Source: Cryptomeria japonica | Lineage: Eukaryota > Streptophyta > Pinopsida > Cupressales > Cupressaceae | Assembly: GCF_030272615.1 (NCBI RefSeq) | Contig: NC_081407.1 | Span: 437,194,230-437,258,229 of the forward strand | DNA length: 64,000 nt | Direction of reading: 5' to 3' | Shown: piece after piece, positions 47,205-59,793 of the stretch | How positions within the stretch are numbered: position 1 is the stretch's first letter | How the letters are laid out: every line of letters starts with the position of its first letter | The notes under the pieces: model-generated | Database searches by the model: none | Seen by the model: only the letters and a program-made list of their open reading frames with translations | What the model was told of the DNA's origin: nothing | Program-made: the position numbers and the translations under genes

Positions 47205-49802
47205 TAATCAGTTTGTTTTTGTCCAACATCTCAATTTTCTTTTTCTACATTTTATTATCCTTTTGCTGCATTTCATTTTACCTTTTCAGCATTTCATCTT
47301 GTTTTGCATTGCATTTGAATTGGTTTTAATCGCATTACATTCCATCTTGTTTTGATTTCATTGCATTCACATATAGTTGCATTTCATGTTGTGTCACTTG
47401 CATTGTATCTACATATAGTTTCCTAGGCACTTTTCGCTTGATCGAAGGGGTACTTGTGTAGGTTTGTCACATATCTACATTCATGAGATTCTATCTTCAC
47501 CTCATTTCTTAGATATTTATTCATGAAGCTCCTAAAATGCAAGGTTACTTATCTTTGACGTCACTTTATGGTTAGGGTTTGTCTTCAGTTGAGTAGAGGG
47601 GTCATCATTGTCTCTTGTTATCAAAATCTTTGGGTTGCTATATCTTTCACACATTAATCATTTGCTCAGCATCATTGCCAATACCTGGTTGAAGACATCA
47701 CTAGTTAAAAATCTTAAATCCTACTTCAGCACCACTGTAATTTTCAAACTCGTGTGAGATTCATTGCTTACTAGCCAATGCTGGAAAATATAAAAAAGAG
47801 CTTAAATGCTATATCAAAAGATGGAAAGAATGAACAAGAAAAGAAAAAATATCATGAAAAGAAAAGCAAATATGAGCTAAAGTGCAATATCAAAAAGCTT
47901 TGCTTCGAGAATATGCGAGTAACTCCATATGGGCTATAGACGCTTGATGAGCAATGGAGCAATATTCATGAGAATTACAGTGATAACCTTGTTAGGACTA
48001 TAGACATATGATTGGTAGAGAGGCTCTACCCAAGATGCTTTTGGAGTTAGGATAAATCATGTAGCTAGTCACGTAGGATTCTAAGGGTAAAATATGGTCC
48101 TGGAGCCAGAATAAACTCAATTGCACACACATAGGTAATCAAAGATAAAAGTTTCAAGGGTTGATGGAGAACCTTTCTTCTCCTCTGAATGCACATCTTA
48201 GCCACTTGGTGCATTGAGCTGAGTTATCCAAAGATTTTGAGAACTGAGTGGATCCTTATCTTTGAAATGTTCTGCAACTTTGAATTTCATTAGTGTATGA
48301 TATAGTGAAAGACTTGCATAATCATCCTTCTTTAGTCAGAAAGTCTTGCATAATTATTATATTCATGTTAAGTTGCATAGCTATCGGTTGCATCATAATC
48401 ATTGATAAACTAAGGGCATTCCCCTAACAAAATTCCCAAAAAAAAAAGGTGCATCCAGTTACATTATCATTTAGATGCATTATCATATAGTTGCATTGTT
48501 ATAAAAAAATAAAAATTCAAAAAATTCAAAAATCCAACAAAAAATTCAAAAAATCATAAAATGTCGTACAAAAATCTTGCAATAAAATGTCCCTTAGAGA
48601 TCAAACACTTGAGAAAATACCCAGTAAACATGTCACACGAAGCTACAACAAGATCAAACTATCTTATTATAATCTACAATCAACTGATCAACTGTCTTAT
48701 CAATCAAATCATCCAAACCTATCAATCAATCATGATCAGCTTGTCTTATACAGGGAAGGGTACGCTCAAAACCAGAGAGATCAGTCTTATATGAGGTATT
48801 CGTTCTCTGAAACCAAACATTCTTATCAATCATCACATCAAGAAAAATGAAGACACGGATCAGTATGACTACTGGATTTTGTTCTAGTTGGTCTTTATCT
48901 TTATCGGTTGTTGACATGTCATGTTCTTATGCTACTCGAGGATGTCCACAAGTGACTAGAGGTGTCGAGATGGTTCATGATCTTTTTCTTTGTTTGTTGT
49001 TTGTGGTGTGAACTGATGAAGTTTTGGGACAATGGTACTTTGGGTGTCAATGTTAACACGTTCATTTGGCAAGTATCTTATGCAAAAATCAAAGTCAAGG
49101 ATAGTTATGCTTGTGACTATCACACAAACCTCAACCCTTTGTGCTATATCCAAAATGGAGGGGTTCACTCCTTGTCTGCAAAGTGTTTGTTTTCTACAAT
49201 GGGATATCATTTGCACCTTGATTTTTCATATCCTGGTGTACAAAGATCCATTGTTACATAAATAAGGCTCAAGGATGATAATGTTGCGCATAAATAAAGG
49301 CACAAGAATTCGTTTTGGTACATGTTTTCATCATTTCATCTTTTTCTTTCATCATCTCTTTTTACTCTACTAACTTACTAACATTTATTCTAAAAAAGCA
49401 TCGGGTCATGAAATAAAGAAGTATTCTGACACACCAAAACAATTTAATAATTCCATTAGGTTGTATTTTATTAGGCATCATTGCATTTTATTAAAATACG
49501 TCAAAAAATCATTATATTCATGCATCCATTAGTTTATTAATTTTTACATTGCATTCCACATATAGAATTAGCATAAGATTGCATATAGAATCATAACATT
49601 ATAGCATCATAATAGAAACATCACGTCATATAAAGAATCTAGAAAATGCATAAGTAAGATCATCATTAATCACGTGCATATAAGAAACACATAACACATG
49701 CATATAGACCATCGCCAAAATCGCATCTCATAAATATCTCAAAAATGTGTTAGAATATAATAAATATAAGGCCTGAAGGCTCAATAAAGTGTATATCTAA
49801 TG
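47205..49802. other. Repeat-like non-coding stretch
   Basis: Begins at the sharp break in the Copia element. The first 200 bases are rich in GCATTTCAT/GCATTGCAT words. At 48480-48560 there are clustered AAAATTCAAAAA words. No domain was found on either strand. It may be the 3' part of the element that carries the PMD fossil. Confidence 0.35.
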
Positions 49803-51766
49803 TCAACTAACATTACCCCTATTTAGAGCCAGTCCACTAGGTCCTGCCTCGGGATGAATCGATGGTGGATGAGGTGGTCCCATCACACCCCCACTACTCG
49901 TATCTTGACTCATGGATCTACCAAATCTACTCCCAAACCTGTATGCCTGATAACTAGGTACTTGTTGTCCCATAAGAGCAATGACCTCATAGTGCTGACG
50001 ATAATACATAACCTCGTGTGCAGCATGAAAAATCCTATTAGACTATGTGTGTATATCGAAACCAGGAGCAAAATGTTGGTCATAGGCATTATGAACCAGT
50101 TGTGCTCGATGAATTGAATCATCTCGCTCTATCCACAATCGATCCCTCTTGGCTATCAATGCATCACACTCTTGTATCTAGGAATCCTTCTCCTAGTGGA
50201 ATCGAGCCCGATCCTCTCCCCTGTGTCACTGCTCTATGGCTAATGCATCATGTAGGCACTAAATTTGGGTCCTAACTACTTGAGGATCCCCAATCTATGT
50301 AACATCCTACCCTATAGCCACATCCTCTAGCTCAGGCATGTCAGTATCATCACTACTCTGCTTTGTGCCCTCTGAGCTAGATGATCCTGAGGAAGAATTA
50401 TCATCATCACCGATTGACTTTGTATCTCCATCGATGTCAACCTCTATATCACCTCCCTCCTCTTGTCTATTTGTTGTAGTAGCAAGGGATACCAGTCTCC
50501 TCAGTCCACCTCCCCCATCATCTCCTCCATAATCCCCTGCATCCCCTCCATCATCACCTCCTCTATTCCCTCCTCATCTCCTCGTTCGCTGACCCATCTA
50601 TGTTGTGATCGGTACTATAGGATCCGTCAATGGCATAGGACGATGACTAGCCCACCATACATCATATTGTAGAGTAGTGTCTAGATCAATGACACTTGCA
50701 CCTCAACCCCATTGAACTGGTCTCAACATGTCAAACTTTGCAAATGCCACATCAAGACTAATGTGAGCCCCCAATCAAATACCTCTTGTGTCGATCAAGA
50801 AAAATATGGAGTGACATCGAGAATACCTTGGATCTCTCCAAACTGTCGTAACACTCATCCAGGGAGATGCACATCGACAATCATTTGTGTCTGCACCATC
50901 CTCCTGATCAAATATCTTTACTGTCGATAATAGGGTAGGTTTGTGCATCATCAACCAAATCGGGGCAATCCAAGTAGGGTCTCCATGTGAAATATTGTAG
51001 AACATCAATAGTGTGCCTCCTATACAAAGTGTTCCCCATCCCTTTATGCATAATTGCACCTGTATACTTGAATGCATTGGGCTCCTCTTCCTGTAGCTGA
51101 ACATGTACCGCTGGCCGAAAAATAACAATATGCTCCTAAGCCAAGACCTATAAGAGTGTGATGCCACAATTGATGGATCTGTAATTGAGATAAATAATTG
51201 TATGCATTTGATAATACAACAGAGCCAATATACAGGGTCCCCAAGCATAAATTTTCCTCTCTATGATCATACTTGCAAGTACCCTCCCCCAGCCCACAAG
51301 AAAGCCATGACATCTCCGATCAGGCACTAGTAACCTGGCAATGAGACTGCACGTGAATATCATCAAATTATCATAATCCCGACTCAGATGATCCCATCCA
51401 ATCTCATATAGCCCCTCAAGACCTATATTTTTCTCAACACACTCATAGAACTCGCATAGGATAGCGATACATGTCCTATGATCATAGACCACCCCCTCAC
51501 CATGAATAGGTATGTGCAGAATCCTCCACACATCCTCTAATGTAACTAAATCCTCACCAATTGGCAAGTGGAAGTGCATGTCTCAGAATGCCATCTCTTG
51601 ACCAGAGCAGTGATCAGACCCCTATTGGTCATAACCTCAGGGAGATATAAAATGTGATACAAACCAACCTGACGGAACAAAGCTATATCACTAGCAATCA
51701 ACTGATCCCATAATGTCAAACCACTAGGCCTATTCTAGTGTGTATCAATAACATCCACGATCTCCT
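49803..51766 (-). pseudogene. Plant mobile domain (PMD) protein, fossil
   Basis: The minus strand carries PMD hallmarks: GLITALVKRWHSET, then HFHLPIGEDLVTLEDVWRIL, then LSRDYDNLMIFTCSLIARLL, then in another frame YRRHTIDVLQYFTWRPYLD, and a Gly/Pro/Ser-rich C-terminus ending near 49803. In plants PMD proteins occur both as host genes (the MAIN/MAIL1 silencing factors) and inside transposons. The broken state and the surroundings favour transposon origin. A splice-acceptor-like TTCTTATAG lies at the 5' edge (51767-51775), and a short leader exon with a GGTAAGT donor near 52130 and a TATA box at 52296-52303 may belong to it. Several breaks are present. Confidence 0.65.
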
Positions 51767-52295
51767 ATAAGAACCAAACATCATATCATTATTCGAAACA
51801 TCAAAATATGTGATCAATCCTAAGAAAACCAAAGCATATTTTTTCAAACTCAACAAATACAAAAATCATTTAACAAATGCGAGAAGTTTAACACTAGTGT
51901 GACATTGTTATCAGTTATGCAACATTCTTATTACTCATGCAAAAAATATCAGTCTTATGCCAGATCTTTAATGCTTATGGCATCCTATACACTTTTACGA
52001 AAAACTTAGAACGTATGCAAAAATTTTGAAGCACGATTGTGAAATGCTTAACTTTTGAAAATTTTGGAAAACTCTAAAAAAGCTTGAAATCGGGCAAAAT
52101 TTGACAAAAAAATTCGACACACTTACCATGTCGCCTGTACCAGTTGGGCACTGATATGATCTAACTCTCTATGATAGGTGACGGTGTGCTCCAATGCCTG
52201 CCATCGCACTCAAAATGCTTGTTAAATGCTCTTAAATTGCTCTAGAGGCTCTGAACTCAATGAATGCAAATGAGAGAAATGAACATAGAATTTCC

Positions 52296-52303
52296 TATTT
52301 ATA
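52296..52303 (-). promoter_or_regulatory. TATA box of the PMD fossil
   Basis: The minus strand reads CTATAAATAGG. The transcript would run into a leader of about 90 bases and an ATG in ATGGCAGGCATTGGAGC, ahead of the presumed donor. Confidence 0.4.
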
Positions 52304-52546
52304 GCCAAAAATTAGGGTTTTCCCCTCCAAAACAATCATAGTCCCCTTGAACTTTGAAGCACTCATAGGTCATCAAACGAGCTTGAAAATTCACAAAATT
52401 TGAAACTATCAATCGTGAGCACATTATCGTTAAATTGTTCTCAATTTCCAAAATTTTCGACCAATTTTCTGAGGGGGCATAATTACACCCTACTGTCATC
52501 AAGGCGGGAAATTTTTTATTTTCTTTGAAACAACGTTGTTCCAAAG

Positions 52547-52699
52547 CTCCAAGGTTTCTCCCATCGATAGACACCTAAAACATTGATGTTGTTCCAATGA
52601 CTAAGACATTTTAGGGGCATAATCAAATGCATTTGATGTTGTTCCAATGCTACAATTTATGGTTTGAATCCCACTAGGGCTCCAAGGTTTCTCCCATCC
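52547..52699. repeat. Short local direct repeats at the PMD/LINE border
   Basis: GCTCCAAGGTTTCTCCCATC occurs at about 52547 and 52679, and TTGATGTTGTTCCAATG at about 52583 and 52633. They surround the junction and may be rearrangement scars or duplicated target sequence. Confidence 0.7.
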
Positions 52700-55430
52700 A
52701 TCTCGACAATGCACAATCATGCGAATAAAACTTTTTCTGGCTCTGCATTTGCCGCTAGAGCTGCTAGATGGTCGTGGGGACAAGTGATCCTTAATCCCAC
52801 CTTCAAGTTAAATATTGGGAGGTTTTTGATAGGGGCTGGTTGGCGGTCATCACGAAAGCGCAACGGGAAATCCTTGCCCTCTGGCCCTAGGGGTTTGGCG
52901 AATAAAAAATGTTTGTGGATCCTTCCCATAACAAATTCTACCCCTCGCTTTGCCACAGGTGCAAATTGTGTGAAATTAGGCTCTAGCCCGTGGGTTTCTT
53001 CCTCTACGCCTCCGCATTTCCTGCCTTCGAATCCTTCCCTGCCCCCCCCCCTCGACTTCATGCAGTCAAGGCCCACAATTCGAGCCTATTGACCCAAGGA
53101 ATAATTAATACCTTGGAACTTCCCTCTAGTCCACCAAGTTCAGAATTCGGTCCCAACCAAGTTGTAGAACATCACACGCTTATAATTGGCAATCACTACA
53201 CAAACGGCTCATGGAACAAATGCAGAAACAAAGGCCTCTTTGGCAAATGGTGTGGCTTTGGAGCACTTATTGAAAGCATCATTCAGTGGCTAAAAGACTC
53301 CTTCAGCTGCAAGGTAAGTATCACTTCCCTGGAAGAGGATTTTCTTTTTATTTGTTGCATCTATGTCGAACTTAAAAATCAATTGTTACATGGTAAGCCT
53401 AGGTTTTTTAAGGGCTACTATTTTAAGTTTTTCAAGTGGAAACCTGATTTTTCTGCAAAAGATTTTAAAAATGAAGCCATGCCTAGATGGGTAATCTTGC
53501 CAAACCTTCCAGTGGAATTAATCCACGACCACAATCTGGAGAAAATTGGTGATCTTTTGGGGGGTTTTGAGGGTATGGAGGAAAATTATTTAGATTCGTC
53601 AAATGTAAAGATCTTAGTTAATTTGAAATTTATTGTACAAACATTGAAATCCATCAAGTTAATTACAAATAACTCAATATATACAATTAATCCTGAAATC
53701 TTTAGAGGTAAAGTAGAGGCAAGAGAAGTTAATTTTTTGTACCCTGAAATTCAGGACACCCCAATTGTGGATGGAGGAAGCTTTCCCCCTCAGACATGTA
53801 AAATTGCTATTAATTTCAACCCCAATGCTGGGGGGTTCATCATAGATGATATCTTGGGGGATAAGGCCTCCCCTCCTGATATTCCGGAGGCTAAAAATGA
53901 TCTCCCCAACCCAGATATTAAGGAAGGTGAAATTGTTAAATATGCCTTGCCACCCCTTAACCCTACAGAGCTTGCTTTTCCAACCCAAGCTCCACCCCCC
54001 CCCCCCCCCCCCGCCATTACTCCCCCATCTCTACCTTCTCCCCATTTTTCATCTCCCTCTCTTGTTGAACCTACTTGATCTCCCATCCAGTCTTTGCCCA
54101 ATTTCCTCTAGACAATCTCCCAATCCAACCAACTGGAGACAAATTTTCCCAAACCCACCACCCCACTTTCACCCCCCATAAATTTAATGGATCATCCTTT
54201 TATCCCATACTCAGATACCATGAAAACTGATGCTCCCCCCAAGGATACTTGCACTGCTCAGGAGACTCCAAATAAATCTGCAACAAATTTGGGAAGTCAC
54301 AATCTTCTGAAGAACTCCACTACTCATTCCCCTAAGTCGGTTCTCCTTGGACCTCGAGGGGAAAATGTTATCCTAAAGGAGAATTCGCCATCTGGGGCCT
54401 CTGTGGAATCTGCCCCCTCCAACCCTGCCTTGGGGGATTACAATTTTGAAAATGAGTAGATGCTTCAAGATAGGATACAAATGGAAAACAAAATGATTCT
54501 GGAATATATTGGCAATGAGGTGGTTAATGACGTACTGGAAAAATTCATAGATGAAATTGCAGATGAAGAAGAACTTGCCCTGCAAAAACGATTAACACTA
54601 GCTAAAATTCTTGAATTCAACTCAGTGAAGGTGGAGGTGATTGAGGAGATGATGGTTGATTTGGATAGGGATGATTTTTCGTCCCCAGGATGAGACCCTA
54701 GGTATAGCTGAAACTATGGTTGGTCTGGATTCCCTTGACTGTGCTAAAACCCAGAAGAAAAAGGGAAGGAAATCCCTATCAGTATTAAGAATTAAAGTTG
54801 GTGAAGCGACATGCGAAACTAAGCTAACTTCTTTGTTCAATATTGGGAAGGGAAAGGTCAATCTAAGCTAACTAAGCATGTGTCTTGCAGTTCAGCTTCA
54901 AGCTATGGATAATTTATTTAAGCATAGAACCTTTTTAGATAAGATTGTGAAAATTAATAGTTTTGGTTATGAATGCCTTAATTTCTTTATCGATGTAAGA
55001 CTAACGGTTTGCAGAAGAAAGATTGTGGTTTGTTTTGGCAAATTAGTTGTTCAGGATCTTGGGCTCCTGAGGGAAGTAATCGACCCCAACTTAACTAAGA
55101 ACTCTTTCCTCCACTCTACTAGCTCCCACTTATATCAGGATATGGCAATGTCTTCTCAGTGAAACTGTAGATACCATAGTCTAAAAAGGATTGATGTAAT
55201 TGAAAGGAAATATCAACTGTATAGCTTTGTAATGACATCAGGCCACTTAATGTAATTTATCAGCATAATTCCAGGAATTTTATTCCTTGGGCAAGACCGG
55301 AGGTTTTCTTTGCCTGATTCTTTCCTACCGGTGTCCACACTAAATCGGTTGTAATTTTTTTGTAAATTTTCTTGAAAAATAATAAAATTATTCGGCCAAT
55401 GGCCTTTATCTATCAAAAACAAAATCTCAT
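52617..55430 (+). mobile_element. L1-type LINE copy with ORF1 but no ORF2
   Basis: Plus strand: a 5' region, ORF1 (about 52664-54870) and a 3' UTR ending in TTGAAAAATAATAAAATTA, then a GGCCAATGGCC-type tail and CTATCAAAAAC, typical of plant LINEs. Only about 560 bases separate the end of ORF1 from the tail, so endonuclease, RT and RNase H are all missing. It is either an ORF1-only (HAL1-like) non-autonomous LINE or an internal deletion. Target duplications were not found, so the left border is approximate. Confidence 0.65.
52990..54078 (+). pseudogene. LINE ORF1 protein (DUF4283-like)
   Basis: A 362-residue frame. VEHHTLIIGNHYTNGSWNKC, FFKGYYFKFFKWKPDFSAKD and PRWVILPNLPVELIHDHNLE follow the DUF4283 pattern of plant LINE ORF1, an RRM-like RNA-binding fold. 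A Pro-rich C-terminus includes a run of Pro coded by an 18-base C tract (53995-54012). An upstream frame (52664-53092) joins near a 10-base C run at 53042-53051, suggesting slippage there. Downstream pieces in other frames (54187-54459, 54460-54693 and 54656-54871, the last with KKKGRKSLSVLR) look like the rest of ORF1. In life the protein coats LINE RNA. The copy is broken by at least two frame changes or stops. Confidence 0.7.
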
Positions 55431-55746
55431 GCTAAAATTCCTATTGCACATGCCAATTTCTAGCTAACACTCACCTCTGAGTTCTAGTTTTTCTAACTAA
55501 TTAATTAATTCTATTAATTCAGTTAACTTCTTCAATCACCTCTCTAACTATCAATCAACTTTTTAGCTCACTTTAGTTCCACCTCTCAATCAATTCTCTC
55601 CAATCTTTTATAAATTTTTCATCAATCTCCCTTTTTCATCAACCACCACTATCTTCGAATTCTTGTGTTATCATATTGCAGGTTACTCTAAGAGCCAACA
55701 TTACGCAAGGAAGGGGAGAGCAATAGGAGCTTTTGTGCAAGCAGCG

Positions 55747-55968
55747 ATTGATTTGCATAATTTCTTATTGTTTTTCACAAATTTCTTAATTAGATTTGAG
55801 TTTTGGTGGTTGACTTGCCAAATTTGATTGATTGATTGTATGAGTTTTATTTGATTGATTTCATTACTCAATTGTTGATTTGCAAAATTTCTTATTGTTG
55901 TTTACAAATTTCTTAATTAGATTTGAGTTTTGGTGGTTGACTCGCTAAATCTGATTGATTGATGGTAG
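55747..55968. repeat. 127-bp tandem duplication
   Basis: TTTCTTATTG...TTAATTAGATTTGAGTTTTG and following bases recur at 55761 and 55888 with modest divergence. Confidence 0.85.
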
Positions 55969-56099
55969 ATTTCCCTATGACACACTATCATATGCAAGCG
56001 TGACAAGCCAGATGAATAATTAGTGGATCTTGATTGTTTAAATTGCATTACTAATTTGATTAATTTGATTCTATTTGATAGCGAATTTATTACACAAAC

Positions 56100-56450
56100 C
56101 TGGTTTAAAGGTCTAAAGAGGATGTTGAAGCTCAGAAAAGAGAAAAATAAACAACTGCTTCTTTTTGAATTAATAAGCTCAAAGATTTCATTAAAACACA
56201 AACACCAAGGCATTATTATCACTTATTTGATCAATGCCTAAATTCAAAGGATTATATTTTGGTATTTCCTTGTCAAAAACTTAAAGAGAATGTTAAGCTC
56301 AAAAGAGACAAATAGACATCCACAACTTTTTTGAAATGATATAACCTCAAGGATTTCATTAAAGCACAAGCCTAAAGCACCCTTATCACTTATTTGATCA
56401 AATGCCCAAATGAAATGCACTCATTTTTGTATTTCCTCATAAGAAACTTA
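56100..56450. repeat. 168-bp tandem duplication
   Basis: TAAAGAG at 56114 and 56282 starts two diverged copies (both with GATTTCATTAAA and TTATCACTTATTTGATCAA). Older than the 46-bp and 115-bp duplications. Confidence 0.85.
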
Positions 56451-57114
56451 GAATACATACAAATAAAAACAATACCAAAATCAAAGTGTCTCAACAACAT
56501 TTATTAAAAAATCATCATTTATTTATACTAATTATTTTATAAGATAAAACAATTTAATTCGATTAAAACTAAATAGTTTTGAAGTGTAATAAAAAAATTC
56601 TTAATCTTAAATTATACATATCAATTTAATATTTAATAAATGAAGAATATAGAACAATATTTGCATCAAGATAATAAAAAATAATATAAAGAATCTTAAT
56701 AGAAAACGTAAGAAACAAAACAAAACAATTTGCAATAAAAGTTGAAGCTCTAACATAAAAAAATTTCCAGGTGATCATAGATGATATGCTAAATCTAGCA
56801 AAGAATTAGATCCCAATTATAATCGAGAGCTTCTTTACTTGTTGCTCTAATTTTTATAAATTAAAGAAAATGTACAAAAATTCTTCCCTTAATAAAATTA
56901 AAAAATATATATTTTAATATTTGGATACGAGTTTCAAGCCACAATGTGTAGCACATTGTAAGATAACTGGTCTAAGCTTACACTTAACATAGACTTTTCT
57001 CAAAAAAGATATGTTAATTACAACCATAACCCTAACCCTAAAATTATATATGATTTTAACCAAACATTATATAAATAAAATATTATAATTTAGTATAATA
57101 TAATACTATAACAT

Positions 57115-57224
<110 letters not shown>

Positions 57225-58389
57225 GGTTGTTGCAAAAGTCGAAACATTATGTTATGTTGGGTCTATTATTACTCTCCTTGAAAGAGAGGTTAAGAGAGGT
57301 TGGGCTAGCAAGGTTATATATGTGTGTGAAAGTGAGGGATGGACAAAAATAAGTCTCATCTTAATTATATTTAAAAAAATTATTTATCTAAAATTTGTAA
57401 ATATTACTTATATTAAAATTATGTTGGGACTAGCATATATTTTTCTTGTATTATCTAAAATATGTTAAAAGTTAATTTTGTAGCACTCTTTTCACTTATT
57501 TAGAACAAATTGATAAAAATAAAGAGCTTCAAAAAGGATATCTCAAGTTATTTTAAATAATTTTTTAATAGATATGTTAGTATTACAACCATGTTTTATG
57601 TGTTTCACCTAGAGTTTCAAGATTTCATAATGTCAAAACATCAAATGTAAGGACAAATAAACAATATTCTATTATAATAGCATAATAATTTAGTATGTAC
57701 TACTTATTTGTAATAAATTAGATTGACTTTTGTCCTCTATGAAGTTAGATTTTGACTATTCTTATTGTTTCTATTTTTTAATGAGACAAGCACTTGCACA
57801 CATTTTGAAAGATATATGTTATGTTAAACTATGATTTGAATTGATATATGTATTGATATTTTAATATTTAAATAGTAATAATTTGACTACTATTGTTTGT
57901 ATTTTTTATGAAATGAATAGATGTATGCATTAAACATCAATGACATATGCTATGTTAAATTAAGATTGATACTTGTATATGAATTGATATTTTAATTTTT
58001 AAACAATTATAATAATATGTTTTATTTATGGACCAGACTAAGACATATACCCTCACAACTATATAAACATGCTCAACTACTTGTCTTCTCCATTATTCTT
58101 CCTTATTGTCAAACTCCTCTAACTACCTTAAGACATGAAACATCCACTATCCGAAAATTTATTATTAATAATTTAATGACATCTGAATTGGTAGTAAGAA
58201 TACAAGGAGATTATTTTTAAACATAAAACAACCATTAACTATTTATTACTTTCTTATATAAATATGATTTTTAATTATTTGATTAAATTATCAAATATTT
58301 AAATAAAATGACATAAAGAGGACAAATATTTCCTTCTCAATAACAAAAAAGGCTTGTATGCATTCCCAAGAAAATTCTTCGCCCTAAAG
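57225..58389. other. AT-rich spacer
   Basis: No gene or element recognised. Confidence 0.5.
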
Positions 58390-58620
58390 AAAAAATTTAA
58401 TGACATAAAGGTCTATGGAACCCAACGCTGAAAACAACACAATGACAGTAAAAGAACCAATCAACAAAACCCAAAAGCAAACATTGAGTGATCATTAATC
58501 CTTGCTGATCAAGTTCCTTCTGCTGTAAATTTTGACCAGGTAATCTGCCATTATTACAGTTCGTTCCTCCTGAATAATTTTAAGACTCAATTATTCGAAT
58601 AAAATTTAGGATTTTTTTGA
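58390..58620 (-). mobile_element. LINE fragment, same family as 63380-63790
   Basis: Matches 63400-63600 in the same order and strand (AAAGAACCAATC, GATCAAGTTCCTTCTGCTGT against GATTAGGTTTCTTTTGCTAT, then ATTTTGACCAGGTAATCTG). The family is set by the zf-RVT domain in the other copy. This copy lacks that domain. Confidence 0.55.
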
Positions 58621-59790
58621 AAAACGACTTATAAGCCTTTTTCCTGAATTATATGAAACTGTTGATAATTCTTTGATCTCATCTATTTTCTTCCCCACCT
58701 AATTACCCAATCCTCTATAATTATTCTTGTTTTGATTCAATTTATGAAAAAAAAAAAAATCCTAAACAAAACCATACAGTCATCAAATTTAGGACCCTGA
58801 CCCATCAGCTAAAAAGCATCAAAATCTTGTTTCTAATTACAATATTTTTAAAATATCTGTTAATTACTGCACATATATTTGCCTTGGAGAAAACAGCAAT
58901 TACTCTGTAACCAGATGTCAGAAGTGGTGAGTAATGTTCTGCCCAAAACATCATTTGGAAAGTGCCTCTGCATTTCATAACATGGCCTGCCACCATCATT
59001 GTGTTTCAATAAAGAAGGCAATACAGGTTAAGAAGCTGTGCATCAATACCCTAAAAAAGTAATCATAATAAAGTACCCTGCAATCCCACTGTAGAGGAAT
59101 GCTTCAATACATAATGTTATTTAGTTTTCTGTTAGATTTTGATGGGGGTTTCGATTACAGAATCCATGACTCTTTTGCTTTTCTGTACTATATATCCATG
59201 CTGTTCTTTAATGACTATTCTGTACGGGAAATACTGAATTCATTCAGCCTTTTCATTTCCTATTGGGCTTTGCTTAAAGAAAACGAGGAGAATTTGGAAA
59301 AAGGAGAAGAAAAAGAAAATAGAATGAAAACTACAATGTCTCTGTCCAGCACCGATTCAAGCAGCAGGATCTGCAACAGTCTCCTCCTATTTAATACATT
59401 TTTTATTTATAAAGCTGTTTACCATGAGAAAAAAAAAAAAAAAAAGCAACTGCAGCGGCCCCCACTCCATGGGATCCTGAAAATATTTTAAAAGCTTAAT
59501 TTGATACAGTAGCATACTTCAAATACTCGTAAAAGAACAGAAAATTATCACTGCAGATTTTAAAGAGTGAGGATAAATAACTTCATGATTAATAATGAAG
59601 GTGCTGCTTTCGATTTATTAGGGTATTAATCACTTTTGTTCAGAGGAAGGCAGGAAATATAATCTCAGTTACGTTTCGTCTTAAAAATCTACACTTGCCT
59701 TAACACTGCGCTTCCTGTAAAAAAGGGGCAAAAAACATACACAGAAAGATTGCATTTGCAGTTGTATTACCATTATTATTGCTTGCTGCT
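58621..59790. other. Region downstream of the MYB gene
   Basis: No separate gene accepted. The plus-strand frame 59099-59491 has no recognisable domain and a lysine run from an A tract. The right part (about 59600-59790) is probably the MYB 3' UTR. Confidence 0.45.
59614..59619 (-). terminator. Candidate MYB polyadenylation signal
   Basis: AATAAA on the minus strand, about 175 bases after the MYB stop. Position is plausible; nothing else confirms it. Confidence 0.3.
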
Positions 59791-59793
59791 TTG

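Larger units (their letters stand above)
55431..57112. other. AT-rich spacer with tandem duplications
   Basis: No gene. Two tandem duplications (55747-55968 and 56100-56450) fill part of it. The rest is AT-rich. Confidence 0.5.

Noticed and set aside
49863-50672. Plus-strand Ser/Pro-rich frames
   Set aside because: Antisense to the linker of the PMD fossil.
59099-59491. Plus-strand 130-residue frame downstream of the MYB gene
   Set aside because: No domain, lysine run from an A tract, no supporting promoter.
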